Assembly (NCBI RefSeq): GCF_020515695.1
Contig: NZ_JAIWJA010000010.1
Coordinates: 186,001 to 250,000 of the forward strand
Source: Pseudomonas sp. MWU16-30317
Lineage (GTDB): Bacteria; Pseudomonadota; Gammaproteobacteria; Pseudomonadales; Pseudomonadaceae
Length of the DNA stretch: 64,000 nt
Direction of reading: 5' to 3'
The number at the start of each line of letters is the position of its first letter. The stretch's first letter is position 1. A program made the position numbers and the translations under genes. The notes under the pieces were generated by a model that worked only from the letters and a program-made list of their open reading frames with translations, searched no databases and was not told the DNA's origin. This document shows positions 1-9,166 of the stretch, in pieces.

Positions 1-72
1 CCATCAGCACCAGCACAAATCAAAGAAAACTGGCAAAATCCCCAGCTCGCTCCCATGCCCCGGACCCGCCCC

Positions 73-429
73 ATGAAACTCGACGTACTGCAGCTGCTCG
101 CCAACCCTTGCGACGATGAAGAAGACAACATGGCCATGCTGTGCTGTTACGGCCTCATGGGCGAGCTGTTCCTCATGACGCGGTTCCCGGATGAGGACGA
201 GATCGAAATCACCTTCGGCGAAAACGACCCGCAGTTGGTGCGCGACATCAAGGTCACCCTCAGCGCCGATCAGTTGCTGATCGAAGTGGCGGCTGTCGAT
301 GCCGGGCTGTTCAACGGCCGCGACACCCTGGACATCGGACACTCGACCGATGCCGCCGACCTGCCTGAGGTACTGGAAACGCTGACCAATATCCTGAAGG
401 GCACCGGGACGCTGGTCAAAGGCCTGTAA
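73..429 (+). CDS. Hypothetical protein, 118 aa
   Basis: I do not recognise this family. The protein is small, acidic and soluble-looking, with no signal peptide or membrane segment. Its N-terminal third holds a Cys-Cys pair (MLCCYGLMGEL) and an acidic stretch (PDEDEIEI). An ATG at 55 is in frame but adds only six arginine/proline-rich residues. The ATG at 73 gives the better N-terminus, though no clear Shine-Dalgarno sequence precedes either one. An internal ATG at 130 has a purine-rich leader and is possible. Its 3' end overlaps the convergent hipA-like gene by 14 bp. Confidence 0.6.
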   Translation: MKLDVLQLLANPCDDEEDNMAMLCCYGLMGELFLMTRFPDEDEIEITFGENDPQLVRDIKVTLSADQLLIEVAAVDAGLFNGRDTLDIGHSTDAADLPEVLETLTNILKGTGTLVKGL

Positions 430-1654
430 CCCCGACCTGAGCGTCCTGATCAGCAAACGTCTGACGGAACAATCCGGTGCAATGCGCGATGGCCGCAGCG
501 ACTTGCGGCATTTGCCCGGCCAATGCCGCGTTGGCGCTGAGGGACGCCTCGACAGCCGCGATCAAGTCGCGCAACCGCTGACGGGGCTCGACCACATCGC
601 ACGTTTTCGCCAGCGACAATATCCCTAGCCGCGATCGAAACAGACTCTTGGAGCCGTCGAGCGTCAGGGCCAGGGAGTCTTCAGGAATATAGGCGGTGGT
701 ATTGACGATGTCGTAGGCGGGCGACAGCTTGGCGTCCGCGCCCAGTGGATCGGTATAGAGCAAGCCGAAATTCTTCAGATGCGCATCGCCATTGCCGACC
801 ATACAGCTCAAGGCAACGATATCGAAGAACTGCCGCAACGATGACTGAACCTGCTCTGGCGCGCAGAACAGTCGAATCGCCCGGGCAATCTTCTCGTAGC
901 TGGCGCCGTATTTTTGCTCGGTACCGACGCCGGTCAATACTGCCATGTCCTCGAAACCCAAGGGTTGCTGATGCTTGTCACGGTCGAAACGGCGCATGAC
1001 GAACAGCTTGCGATTATCCGACAAGAAAAACGCCGGCACCGGCATGCCTGCCCGGCGCGCTGCATCCATGCACAGGAATTCGTTGATGGCCAACCCAGGG
1101 AAATCCTCACGCCCCGCCTTCACGATCAGTTCCGGTGTCAGCAGGGTCGCCTTGGGATCCGCCGTCATGTCCTCGGGCACCAACACCTTGGGCTGAATTC
1201 CGGAAATGCCCGCGCGCAGGATGTACTTGTCGACCAGTTGGGTAAACAGGTCCTCGGCGCCGTCCCAGGCCAGCAAATCAGCCAGGCGCTCGCCGCGGGG
1301 CATGACGCCTCGATCGAGCAGCGCATCCAGCGCCGGTGACTGCACCTGCACCCGGCCGATAGGCGAACCGCTGCCCGTCAACGCCAGCAGGAGCATGGGG
1401 TCGAGCGTCGCCGTCTTTGCCAGCCGATGGCGCAGTTGCTCCAGCACATACCCCTCGGGCAGGTTCATCTGGAACACCGGATGCAGCGTGCGATTGAGGT
1501 AAGGCATGTCACGCACGGCCATGGTCAGGCTGATCTGCGCCTCGTCTGGCACGCCTATGCCGTAGCGGAACAGATAGTCGCCATCCCTTCCCTGCGACAA
1601 CTCCCCACAAGCCCCTTGGGCAGTCAAGACGCGCACGCGATCAAGCTCGCTCAT
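416..1654 (-). CDS. hipA: HipA-type serine/threonine kinase toxin
   Basis: This 412-aa protein is the toxin half of a HipBA toxin-antitoxin pair. In the family, HipA phosphorylates a translation component (glutamyl-tRNA synthetase in E. coli) and promotes dormancy. What is seen is an N-terminal HipA_N region (about residues 1-110), then ISGIQPKVLV (nucleotide-loop region), the kinase core NEFLCMDAARRAG, the catalytic-loop motif GNGDAHLKNF, and YDIVN in place of DFG. All key kinase motifs appear intact. The gene overlaps the upstream antitoxin gene by 4 bp (ATGA), so the two are probably translationally coupled. The actual target in this organism cannot be read from sequence. Confidence 0.88.
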   Translation of the reverse strand: MSELDRVRVLTAQGACGELSQGRDGDYLFRYGIGVPDEAQISLTMAVRDMPYLNRTLHPVFQMNLPEGYVLEQLRHRLAKTATLDPMLLLALTGSGSPIGRVQVQSPALDALLDRGVMPRGERLADLLAWDGAEDLFTQLVDKYILRAGISGIQPKVLVPEDMTADPKATLLTPELIVKAGREDFPGLAINEFLCMDAARRAGMPVPAFFLSDNRKLFVMRRFDRDKHQQPLGFEDMAVLTGVGTEQKYGASYEKIARAIRLFCAPEQVQSSLRQFFDIVALSCMVGNGDAHLKNFGLLYTDPLGADAKLSPAYDIVNTTAYIPEDSLALTLDGSKSLFRSRLGILSLAKTCDVVEPRQRLRDLIAAVEASLSANAALAGQMPQVAAAIAHCTGLFRQTFADQDAQVGVTGL

Positions 1655-1902
1655 TTAAACACCTCGCGCAGCTCTTCGAAGGTGGGCTTGCGTGCGGGCA
1701 CGATTTTCACCTCGGAGCTCATGGCGGCGATGACCTTGGCGTAAAAGAACATCGACACCGTCGGTTTGCCTTTTTCCATTTCGGCCAGCTTCTGCCGCGT
1801 GATGCCAGCACGCTCAGCCAGCTCGATCAAGGTCATGCCGCGCTGCTGACGCATGCCGCGTAATTGGTCGCCAAGGCGCTCGATAATAAGGACAGGATCC
1901 AT
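1651..1902 (-). CDS. hipB: HipB-type HTH antitoxin
   Basis: This 83-aa protein has a Cro/C1-type helix-turn-helix (about residues 10-65; MRQQRGMTLIELAERAGITR followed by QKLAEMEKG). It is followed by a short basic tail ending in a FEELREVFK segment. It precedes hipA with a 4-bp overlap, the usual antitoxin-first order. It should neutralise HipA and repress the operon by binding the palindromes just upstream. Strongest evidence is the HTH plus the location; the family assignment is firm, the regulatory detail inferred. Confidence 0.87.
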   Translation of the reverse strand: MDPVLIIERLGDQLRGMRQQRGMTLIELAERAGITRQKLAEMEKGKPTVSMFFYAKVIAAMSSEVKIVPARKPTFEELREVFK

Positions 1903-1906
1903 GTTT

Positions 1907-1922
1907 GTTACCTTTACGTAAC
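1907..1922. promoter_or_regulatory. Putative HipB operator 1
   Basis: Inverted repeat GTTAC-N6-GTAAC, starting 5 bp upstream of the hipB start codon. The same spacing and left arm recur at 2003-2018, which argues for a specific operator rather than chance. Confidence 0.5.
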
Positions 1923-1982
1923 ACCGTATATTGAATGTAATCTATAGATGACATCTCAACCTGTCCATGCATGTGACGTTTG

Positions 1983-2018
1983 CATAACAAATGGTTCGTT
2001 ATGTTACGCCTAAATAAC
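1983..2018. promoter_or_regulatory. Putative HipB operator 2 (two nested palindromes)
   Basis: Two overlapping inverted repeats lie about 80-115 bp upstream of hipB: CATAAC-N9-GTTATG (1983-2003) and GTTAC-N6-ATAAC (2003-2018). The second matches the proximal site in arm and spacing. AT-rich promoter-like sequence lies between the two operator regions. Confidence 0.42.
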
Positions 2019-2147
2019 ATTTAAGCTCGCTTTCGCCGCTTCGCTTCACTATTTCCATCGCCCCTCAACCGGAAATCCATTAAAGTAGTGGCCCCCTGCC
2101 CAGCCGCGCCCCGCCCGCTCGGCACTTCTCTCCAGGAACCTTCGACG

Positions 2148-3107
<960 letters not shown>

Positions 3108-3116
3108 TCCTGCCCC

Positions 3117-4061
3117 ATGCCTAGCTCACTGCCCTCCGCGCCCGGTATCCGCGTCAGCCTCCAGGAGCTGATCGAGATGCGTCATCGCGTGCGCGAAGTG
3201 CAGCTGTTCTCCGGCCCCGGACAGCGCAGCCCGCTGGTGGGGCTGCATCACTCCAAGCTGCGCGGGCGCGGCGTCGACTTCGACCAGGTGCGGGTCTATC
3301 AGGCCGGCGACGACGTGCGCAGCATCGACTGGCGCGTGACGGCGCGCACCCAGGAGCCGCACACCAAACTGTTCCATGAAGAACGCGAGCGGCCGGTGTT
3401 CATCCTCGTCGAACAGAGCCGCCAGCTGTTTTTCGGCTCGGGGCTGATGTTCAAATCGGTGCTCGCCGCCCAGGCCGCAGCGCTGATTGGCTGGGCCACG
3501 CTTGAGCACAACGACCGCATCGGCGGGCTGGTCTATGGCGACCACGAGCATTACGAGATCAAACCACGGCGCAGCAAGCAGAGCCTGTTGCAACTGCTCA
3601 ACCGGCTGGTGCACGTCAATCACTCGCTGAGCACCGATGCGCGGCCCGAGCCCGACTCCCTCAACCTGGCCTTGCGCCGCGCCCGCGAGGTGCTGCGCCC
3701 CGGCAGCCTGGCCATCGTGCTGTGTGACGAGCGCGCCCTGACCGACGCCGCCGAACAACAGCTGAGCCTGCTGGCGCGGCATTGCGACCTGCTGCTGTTG
3801 CCGGTGTCCGATCCGCTCGATCACGCCCTGCCCGCCGCCGGCCTGCTGCGCTTCGAACAACGCGGTGCGCGGCTGGAACTGGACACCCTCAATCAAGACC
3901 TGCGCCAGGCCTACCGTGCCCAAGGCGAGGCACGGGTGGCGCGCTGGGAGCTGCTGGCGCAAAAACTGCGAGTGCTGTTGATGCCCCTCAGCACCCAGAG
4001 CGAAATGATCGAGCAATTGCGCGAATACCTCAACCCGCAACGCCCGGTGAGCCCCGCGTGA
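3117..4061 (+). CDS. DUF58 domain-containing protein
   Basis: This 314-aa protein carries the DUF58 signature in its N-terminal half (LRGRGVDFDQVRVYQAGDDV and then RSIDWRVTARTQEPHTKLF, residues about 42-85), followed by a vWA-like fold (FILVEQSRQLFFGSG). It has no membrane segment. DUF58 proteins accompany MoxR ATPases, but their biochemical role is not settled. It starts 9 bp after moxR and overlaps the next gene by 4 bp (GTGA), so it is co-translated with it. Confidence 0.88.
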   Translation: MPSSLPSAPGIRVSLQELIEMRHRVREVQLFSGPGQRSPLVGLHHSKLRGRGVDFDQVRVYQAGDDVRSIDWRVTARTQEPHTKLFHEERERPVFILVEQSRQLFFGSGLMFKSVLAAQAAALIGWATLEHNDRIGGLVYGDHEHYEIKPRRSKQSLLQLLNRLVHVNHSLSTDARPEPDSLNLALRRAREVLRPGSLAIVLCDERALTDAAEQQLSLLARHCDLLLLPVSDPLDHALPAAGLLRFEQRGARLELDTLNQDLRQAYRAQGEARVARWELLAQKLRVLLMPLSTQSEMIEQLREYLNPQRPVSPA

Positions 4062-4549
4062 GCGCCCTCGACCAACTGCAGCCCTTGATGCTGCCGCCGG
4101 CCGTCAGCGCCTGGCCGCTGGCACCCGGCTGGTGGGCGCTGCCGGTCTTCGTGGGCGTGCTGGCCTGGGGTCTGTGGCGCGCGCGCGGGCGCTGGCAACG
4201 CGCGCCCGAACCCGAGCGCAGCGAGCTCCCTCTCGACCCGGTACGCCTCGAAGCCCTGGCCCAGCTCGCCGTCATGCCGCGGCCCTACAGCGCCCCGGCC
4301 GGGGAGTGGCTGCAACAGCTCAACGCCCTGCTCAAGCGCCTGTGCCGCAACCATTACCCCAACGCCAACAGCCATACGCTCAACGGCCGCGAGTGGCTGG
4401 CGTTCCTCGACAACCGCTGCCCGGCAGCCGGCCTCACGCGCTGGATGATTCTGGTCGAGGGCGTCTACAAGCCTGAATGCAAACTGGACGACAAGGCCAT
4501 CAATGGCCTGTATCAGTCGATCGACACCTGGATTCGCAAGCATGTTTGA
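4058..4549 (+). CDS. DUF4381 membrane protein
   Basis: This 163-aa protein uses a GTG start at 4058 that overlaps the upstream stop codon. It has one transmembrane helix near residues 22-40 (WWALPVFVGVLAWGLW), then a cytoplasmic domain rich in Trp/Leu with NGREWLAFLDNRCP. This matches DUF4381, a standard component between DUF58 and the vWA proteins in this operon. No enzymatic motif is visible. The role is probably structural, anchoring the MoxR/vWA assembly at the inner membrane (inference). Confidence 0.8.
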   Translation: MSALDQLQPLMLPPAVSAWPLAPGWWALPVFVGVLAWGLWRARGRWQRAPEPERSELPLDPVRLEALAQLAVMPRPYSAPAGEWLQQLNALLKRLCRNHYPNANSHTLNGREWLAFLDNRCPAAGLTRWMILVEGVYKPECKLDDKAINGLYQSIDTWIRKHV

Positions 4550-5621
4550 TCTCGCCTGGCCGTGGATCTTCATCCTCCTGCCACTGCCGTGGCTGATGCG
4601 CATCCTGCTGCCCGTGGCCGACAGCGGCGAGCCGGTGCTCAAGGTCGGTTTCCTCGACGAACTCGAAGGCCTGGCCGGGCGCCGCGCACGCATCAACCTG
4701 CCCGCCTGGCGCCAGCAACTGCCCTATATCCTCCTCTGGCTGTTGCTGCTGTGCGCCGCCGCGCGCCCGCAATGGCTCGGCGCGCCGTTGCCGATCGCCG
4801 CCAGCGGCCGCGACCTGCTGGTGGCGGTGGACGTGTCCGGCTCCATGGATTACCCCGACATGCAATGGCAAGGCGAAGACGTCAGCCGCCTGACCCTGGT
4901 GAAAAACCTGCTGGGCGACTTTCTGGAGAACCGCACCGGCGATCGCGTCGGCCTGATCCTGTTCGGCAGCCGCGCCTACCTGCAAGCACCGCTGACCTTC
5001 GACCGGCGTACCGTGCACACCTGGCTCGACGATGCCCAAGTCGGTATCGCCGGCAAGAACACCGCCATCGGCGATGCCATCGGCCTGGCCCTCAAACGCC
5101 TGCGCCAACGTCCCACCCAAAGCCGCGTGCTGGTGCTGGTCACCGACGGCGCCAACAACGCCGGCGAGATTCATCCGCTGACTGCGGCGCGCCTGGCGGC
5201 ACTGGAACACGTGCGCATCTACACCATCGGCATCGGCGCCGACCCCGATCAGGAAAGCGCCATCGGCCTGCCCGGCGTCAATCCGAGCCTGGACCTCGAC
5301 GAACCGACCCTCAAGCAGATCGCCAGCCTCACCAATGGCAGCTATTTCCGCGCCCGCGACGGCGCCGAACTGCAACGCATCGGTGCCAGCCTCGACCTGC
5401 TTGAACCCGTGGCCCAGCAGCCCACCGAAGCGCGCCCGGCGCAGGCGTTGTACAGCTGGCCACTGGCGGCCGCGTTGCTGCTGAGCATGCTGCTGATACT
5501 GCGCGAGCACTGGCCGGACAACCCCTTGCAACGGCTGCTGGCCAAGCGGCGCTTTTTGCCGGTGGCCACCCCGCACTGGCGCGAACGCCTCGATCGGCTG
5601 CGCCTGCGGAGGCACAAATGA
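4542..5621 (+). CDS. vWA-domain membrane protein (BatA-like)
   Basis: This 359-aa protein has two N-terminal hydrophobic segments (about residues 5-22 and 60-77) and a C-terminal helix (PLAAALLLSMLLIL). A vWA domain lies between them. The metal-binding MIDAS is intact: VAVDVSGSM, a downstream threonine in NTAIGDAIGLAL, and an aspartate in VTDGANNAG. It overlaps the previous gene by 8 bp and the next by 4 bp. In Bat operons such proteins form periplasm-facing complexes linked to envelope stress resistance; the role here is inferred from family and operon. Confidence 0.9.
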   Translation: MFDLAWPWIFILLPLPWLMRILLPVADSGEPVLKVGFLDELEGLAGRRARINLPAWRQQLPYILLWLLLLCAAARPQWLGAPLPIAASGRDLLVAVDVSGSMDYPDMQWQGEDVSRLTLVKNLLGDFLENRTGDRVGLILFGSRAYLQAPLTFDRRTVHTWLDDAQVGIAGKNTAIGDAIGLALKRLRQRPTQSRVLVLVTDGANNAGEIHPLTAARLAALEHVRIYTIGIGADPDQESAIGLPGVNPSLDLDEPTLKQIASLTNGSYFRARDGAELQRIGASLDLLEPVAQQPTEARPAQALYSWPLAAALLLSMLLILREHWPDNPLQRLLAKRRFLPVATPHWRERLDRLRLRRHK

Positions 5622-7459
5622 GCGAGCCATGGCCGTTCTGGTTTCGTCCGCTATGGCTGCTGGTGTTGCCGCTGGCGCTGTGGCTGCTCTGGCGCCTGTG
5701 GCATCGACCGCGGCGCAGCGGGCGCTGGCAGGCGATTCTGCCGCCGGCCTTCCATGCGGTATTGCTCGGCGGCGGCAGCGGGCGCACCAGCAAACTGCCA
5801 TGGGCGCTGTTGGCCCTGGCCTGGCTTCTGGCAATCGGTGCGCTGCTGGGCCCCAGCTGGCAACGGGTCGAACAGACCACGCAAAAACCAGCCGACCCGC
5901 TGGTGGTGCTGTTCGAGCTGACCCCGGAAATGCTCGCCGCCGACGTCAGCCCCAACCGCCTCGAAGTCGCCCGCCGCAAGCTGCTCGACCTGCTCGAAAG
6001 CCGTGGCCAGGCGCAGACCGCGATCATCGTCTACGCCGGCAGTGCCCATGTGCTGGTGCCGCTGTCCGACGACCTGATCACCAGCCGCAACCTGCTCGAC
6101 GCGTTGATCCCCTCGATCATGCCCGAGCCCGGCCAGCGCGCCGATCTGGCCGTGGATCGTGCCTTGGCGCTGCTCAAGCAGGCCGGGCTGGGCCAGGGCC
6201 GGCTGCTGCTGATCGCCTCCTCGCTGAGCGATCAGGAGCGCGACGGCCTGCACCGCCGCCTGGGCCGCAACACCCCGCCGCTGTTGATGATCGGTATCGG
6301 CACCTCGGAGGGCGCGCCCGTCACGGAGGAAAACGGCGAGCTGCTCAAGGATGCCTTGGGTGGCATCGCCCTGCCGCGCCTCGACAGCGCCAGCCTCGAC
6401 CACTTCATCGACTCCCTGGGTGGCCATTATCGCCAGGCCCGGGTCGACAGCCTCGACTTGCGCGAACTGGGCCTGCTCGATGCGCCCCACAGCCGGCAGA
6501 ATCTGCAAAGCACCCTGCAACTCGACACTTGGGAAGACCAGGGCTACTGGCTGCTGTTGCCGCTGCTGTTCCTCGCCGCCTGCGCCGGAAGACGCGGCTG
6601 GTTGTTCTGCCTGCCGTTACTGTTGTGCCTGCCACAGCCCAGCTACGCTTTCGACTTCAGCGACCTGTGGTGGCGCGCCGATCAGCGCGGCCAGCAACTG
6701 CTCGAAGCGCAACGCCCGGCCGCCGCCGCGAAGCAGTTCGAAGATACCCGCTGGCAAGGCGTGGCACTTTACGAGGCCGGCGATTACGCCGGGGCCCTGG
6801 AACGCTTCGCCAAAGACGACACCGCGGCCGGTCACTACAACCGCGGCAACGCCCTGGCCCACAGCGGCGACCTGACGGCGGCGCTGGATGCCTATGATCA
6901 AGCCCTGGAACGTCAGCCCGACCTGCAACCGGCGCTGAAAAACCGCCTGCTGGTGCAGCGCCTGCTCAAGGCTCGCCAAGCCCGCGAGCTGGCCGAAGCG
7001 CAGGCACAAAAAGCTCGCGAACAGGCCGCCCAGGGCAACCCGTCGACGCCTCCCGATGCCGGTGCCGGCGAAGGCGCCAGCAGCGCGGCCACTGCCGATA
7101 GCAGCGCCAGCAATCGCAATGCCGCGGGCGCCGATGACGGCGCGGCGGCTCCGAACAGCCCGCCCACCGCCAGCAGCGCCCCGCCCGCCACTGCACCGAG
7201 CAATCCGAACAACGGCGCTCTGGCCCCCAATCGCCCGGCAACGCCACCGACCAAAAACGCGCCTCCCGACAGCAGACAACTGGCGGACGCCACGGAACCA
7301 GCGCCCAAGGCCCCCGCCGCGCCGCCCGATCAGGACCTCAATGGCGAACAACGCCAGGCCCTGGAACAATGGTTGCGACAAATCCCCGACCACCCCTCAG
7401 AATTGCTTCGCAGAAAATTCTGGTACGAACAGCAACAGCGTCAGGACAACCCCCAATGA
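5618..7459 (+). CDS. vWA and TPR protein (BatB/BatC-type fusion)
   Basis: This 613-aa protein has N-terminal membrane helices, a vWA domain (about residues 85-280), another hydrophobic pair near 305-345, and then TPR repeats (about 355-450; HYNRGNALAHSGDLTAALDA). It ends in a long Ala/Pro/Ser-rich low-complexity region (about 470-580) and a conserved-looking tail (EQWLRQIPDHPSELLRRKF). The MIDAS position reads FELTPEM instead of DxSxS, so metal binding is probably lost, unlike the upstream vWA protein. It overlaps both neighbours by 4 bp. Confidence 0.88.
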   Translation: MSEPWPFWFRPLWLLVLPLALWLLWRLWHRPRRSGRWQAILPPAFHAVLLGGGSGRTSKLPWALLALAWLLAIGALLGPSWQRVEQTTQKPADPLVVLFELTPEMLAADVSPNRLEVARRKLLDLLESRGQAQTAIIVYAGSAHVLVPLSDDLITSRNLLDALIPSIMPEPGQRADLAVDRALALLKQAGLGQGRLLLIASSLSDQERDGLHRRLGRNTPPLLMIGIGTSEGAPVTEENGELLKDALGGIALPRLDSASLDHFIDSLGGHYRQARVDSLDLRELGLLDAPHSRQNLQSTLQLDTWEDQGYWLLLPLLFLAACAGRRGWLFCLPLLLCLPQPSYAFDFSDLWWRADQRGQQLLEAQRPAAAAKQFEDTRWQGVALYEAGDYAGALERFAKDDTAAGHYNRGNALAHSGDLTAALDAYDQALERQPDLQPALKNRLLVQRLLKARQARELAEAQAQKAREQAAQGNPSTPPDAGAGEGASSAATADSSASNRNAAGADDGAAAPNSPPTASSAPPATAPSNPNNGALAPNRPATPPTKNAPPDSRQLADATEPAPKAPAAPPDQDLNGEQRQALEQWLRQIPDHPSELLRRKFWYEQQQRQDNPQ

Positions 7460-9090
7460 GCCGCATCAGCGCCTTGCTCTCGATCGTCATCCTTGCCCTG
7501 CTGGCCAGCGTCAGCCAGGCCGCGACCCTGGTGGCCAGCGTCGATCGCACCCGCCTGGCCGTCGGTGAGACCTTCGAGCTGACCCTCGCTTCAGACGACT
7601 TCACCCAGTTCGGCAAACCCGACCTCACTGCCCTGCAGGCCGACTTCGAAGTGCGCGACACGCGCCAGATCAACCACCTGACCGGCCTCAACGGCGACGC
7701 CCCGGCCACCACCCGCTGGATCATCACCCTGGTGGCGCAGCGCGCTGGCAACCTGAGCATCCCGTCGCTGCAATTGGGTGACGCCCACAGCCAAAGCATC
7801 ACCCTCACCGTGCTGGCGGCCGATGCGCCCGGCAAACAGAACGCGGCGCCGATCTTCATCGACGCCAGCCTCGATCAAGACCAGGTCTACGTCCAGGCCC
7901 AAGCACTCTTGACCCTGCGCGTTTACCACTCCGTGGCGCTGTATGACGACAGCAGCCTCACCCCGTTGCAGATCCCCGACGCGCGCATCGAGTCGCTGGG
8001 CCCGCCGCGCACCTATGAAAAACTCATCAATGGCGTGCGCCATGGCGTGATCGAATGGCGCTTCGCAATCTACCCGCAGCGCAGCGGCGAACTGTTGATT
8101 CCGGCGTTGGTGTTCAGCGCCACCCCGGCGCAAATGAATGCCGCCGACGACCCTGCCAGTGCTCAGCCGGGCAAGCTGGCCCACGTCAGCTCGGCGCAGA
8201 TGCCGCTGGAAGTCAAAGCCAAACCGGCGGCCTACCCGGCCGATGCGCCTTGGCTGCCGGCGCGCAGCCTGGCGCTGGAAGAAAGCTGGAGCCCGGAACC
8301 TGAGCAGAGCCAGGTCGGCGACTCCCTGACCCGAACCGTCACGATCAAGGCCGATGGCCTGGCCAGTGCGCAGTTGCCACCGCTGCCCGGCGCCGAGGTC
8401 AAAGGCCTGCGCCGCTACCCCGACCAGCCGCAACTGAGCAACACCAACAGCGAGCGCGGCCTGATCGGCAGCCGTGAAGAACGCACCGCACTGGTTCCGA
8501 CCCGCAGCGGCGAAATCGACCTGCCAGCCATCGATGTGCTCTGGTGGAACACCCGCGAAGATCACCTCGAACACAGCAGCCTGCCCGCGCGCAGCCTGCA
8601 GGTCAGCGACAGCCCGAGCCTGGCCGTCGACACCCCGGCCGGTGACACCGCCGCGCAAAGCGCCACCGCCAGCGCCTTGTGGCCGTGGAAGCTGGCCACC
8701 TTGCTGCTGACCTGCACCACCGCGCTGGGCTTCGGCCTGTGGTGGCGCGCTCGCTCGCAACCGGCGATCCAGCGCGTCGCGCAAACGGGCCCGAGCCCGC
8801 GTACACTGCTCGACGATCTCAAGCGCGCCAGCCTGGCCAACGATCCACAGGCCACGCGCCAGGCGCTGGACGCCTGGGCCCGCCAGCAGCCGGAAACCCT
8901 GGCCGACATGGCCGCCCGCTTCGTGCCGCTGTCCAATGCCCTGGACGGTCTCAACGGCGCGCTGTACAGCGAGGCCGGGCAGTTCTGGCAAGGCGAGGCG
9001 CTGTGGCGCGCCATTGGCACCATCCCGGCCAGCGAACGGCGGCAGACGCCAGGCGGCGACCCCGGCCTGCCGCCGCTCTACCCCAAATAG
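7456..9090 (+). CDS. BatD-like secreted and membrane-anchored protein
   Basis: This 544-aa protein closes the MoxR/vWA operon. It has an N-terminal signal peptide (MSRISALLSIVILALLASVS, cleavage after QA) and a long beta-rich periplasmic region starting with LVASVDRTRLAVGETFELTL. A transmembrane helix lies near residue 415-435 (LATLLLTCTTALGFGLWW), followed by a cytoplasmic tail. This is the BatD (oxygen/aerotolerance-related) layout. The start is set by the signal peptide and the 4-bp overlap with the preceding stop. Confidence 0.87.
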   Translation: MSRISALLSIVILALLASVSQAATLVASVDRTRLAVGETFELTLASDDFTQFGKPDLTALQADFEVRDTRQINHLTGLNGDAPATTRWIITLVAQRAGNLSIPSLQLGDAHSQSITLTVLAADAPGKQNAAPIFIDASLDQDQVYVQAQALLTLRVYHSVALYDDSSLTPLQIPDARIESLGPPRTYEKLINGVRHGVIEWRFAIYPQRSGELLIPALVFSATPAQMNAADDPASAQPGKLAHVSSAQMPLEVKAKPAAYPADAPWLPARSLALEESWSPEPEQSQVGDSLTRTVTIKADGLASAQLPPLPGAEVKGLRRYPDQPQLSNTNSERGLIGSREERTALVPTRSGEIDLPAIDVLWWNTREDHLEHSSLPARSLQVSDSPSLAVDTPAGDTAAQSATASALWPWKLATLLLTCTTALGFGLWWRARSQPAIQRVAQTGPSPRTLLDDLKRASLANDPQATRQALDAWARQQPETLADMAARFVPLSNALDGLNGALYSEAGQFWQGEALWRAIGTIPASERRQTPGGDPGLPPLYPK

Positions 9091-9100
9091 TCATTCTTCT

Positions 9101-9129
9101 CCTGTGGGAGCGGGCTCTACCCGCGAAGG
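9101..9129 (+). repeat. Single REP element
   Basis: One copy of a Pseudomonas REP-type half palindrome (CTGTGGGAGCGGGCTC then TACCCGCGAAGG) fills the gap between the Bat operon and sbcD. It is in the opposite orientation to a CTTCGCGGG copy. Confidence 0.7.
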
Positions 9130-9166
9130 CATCACCGCCACACAGAGGAACCCCGACAGGATTCCC

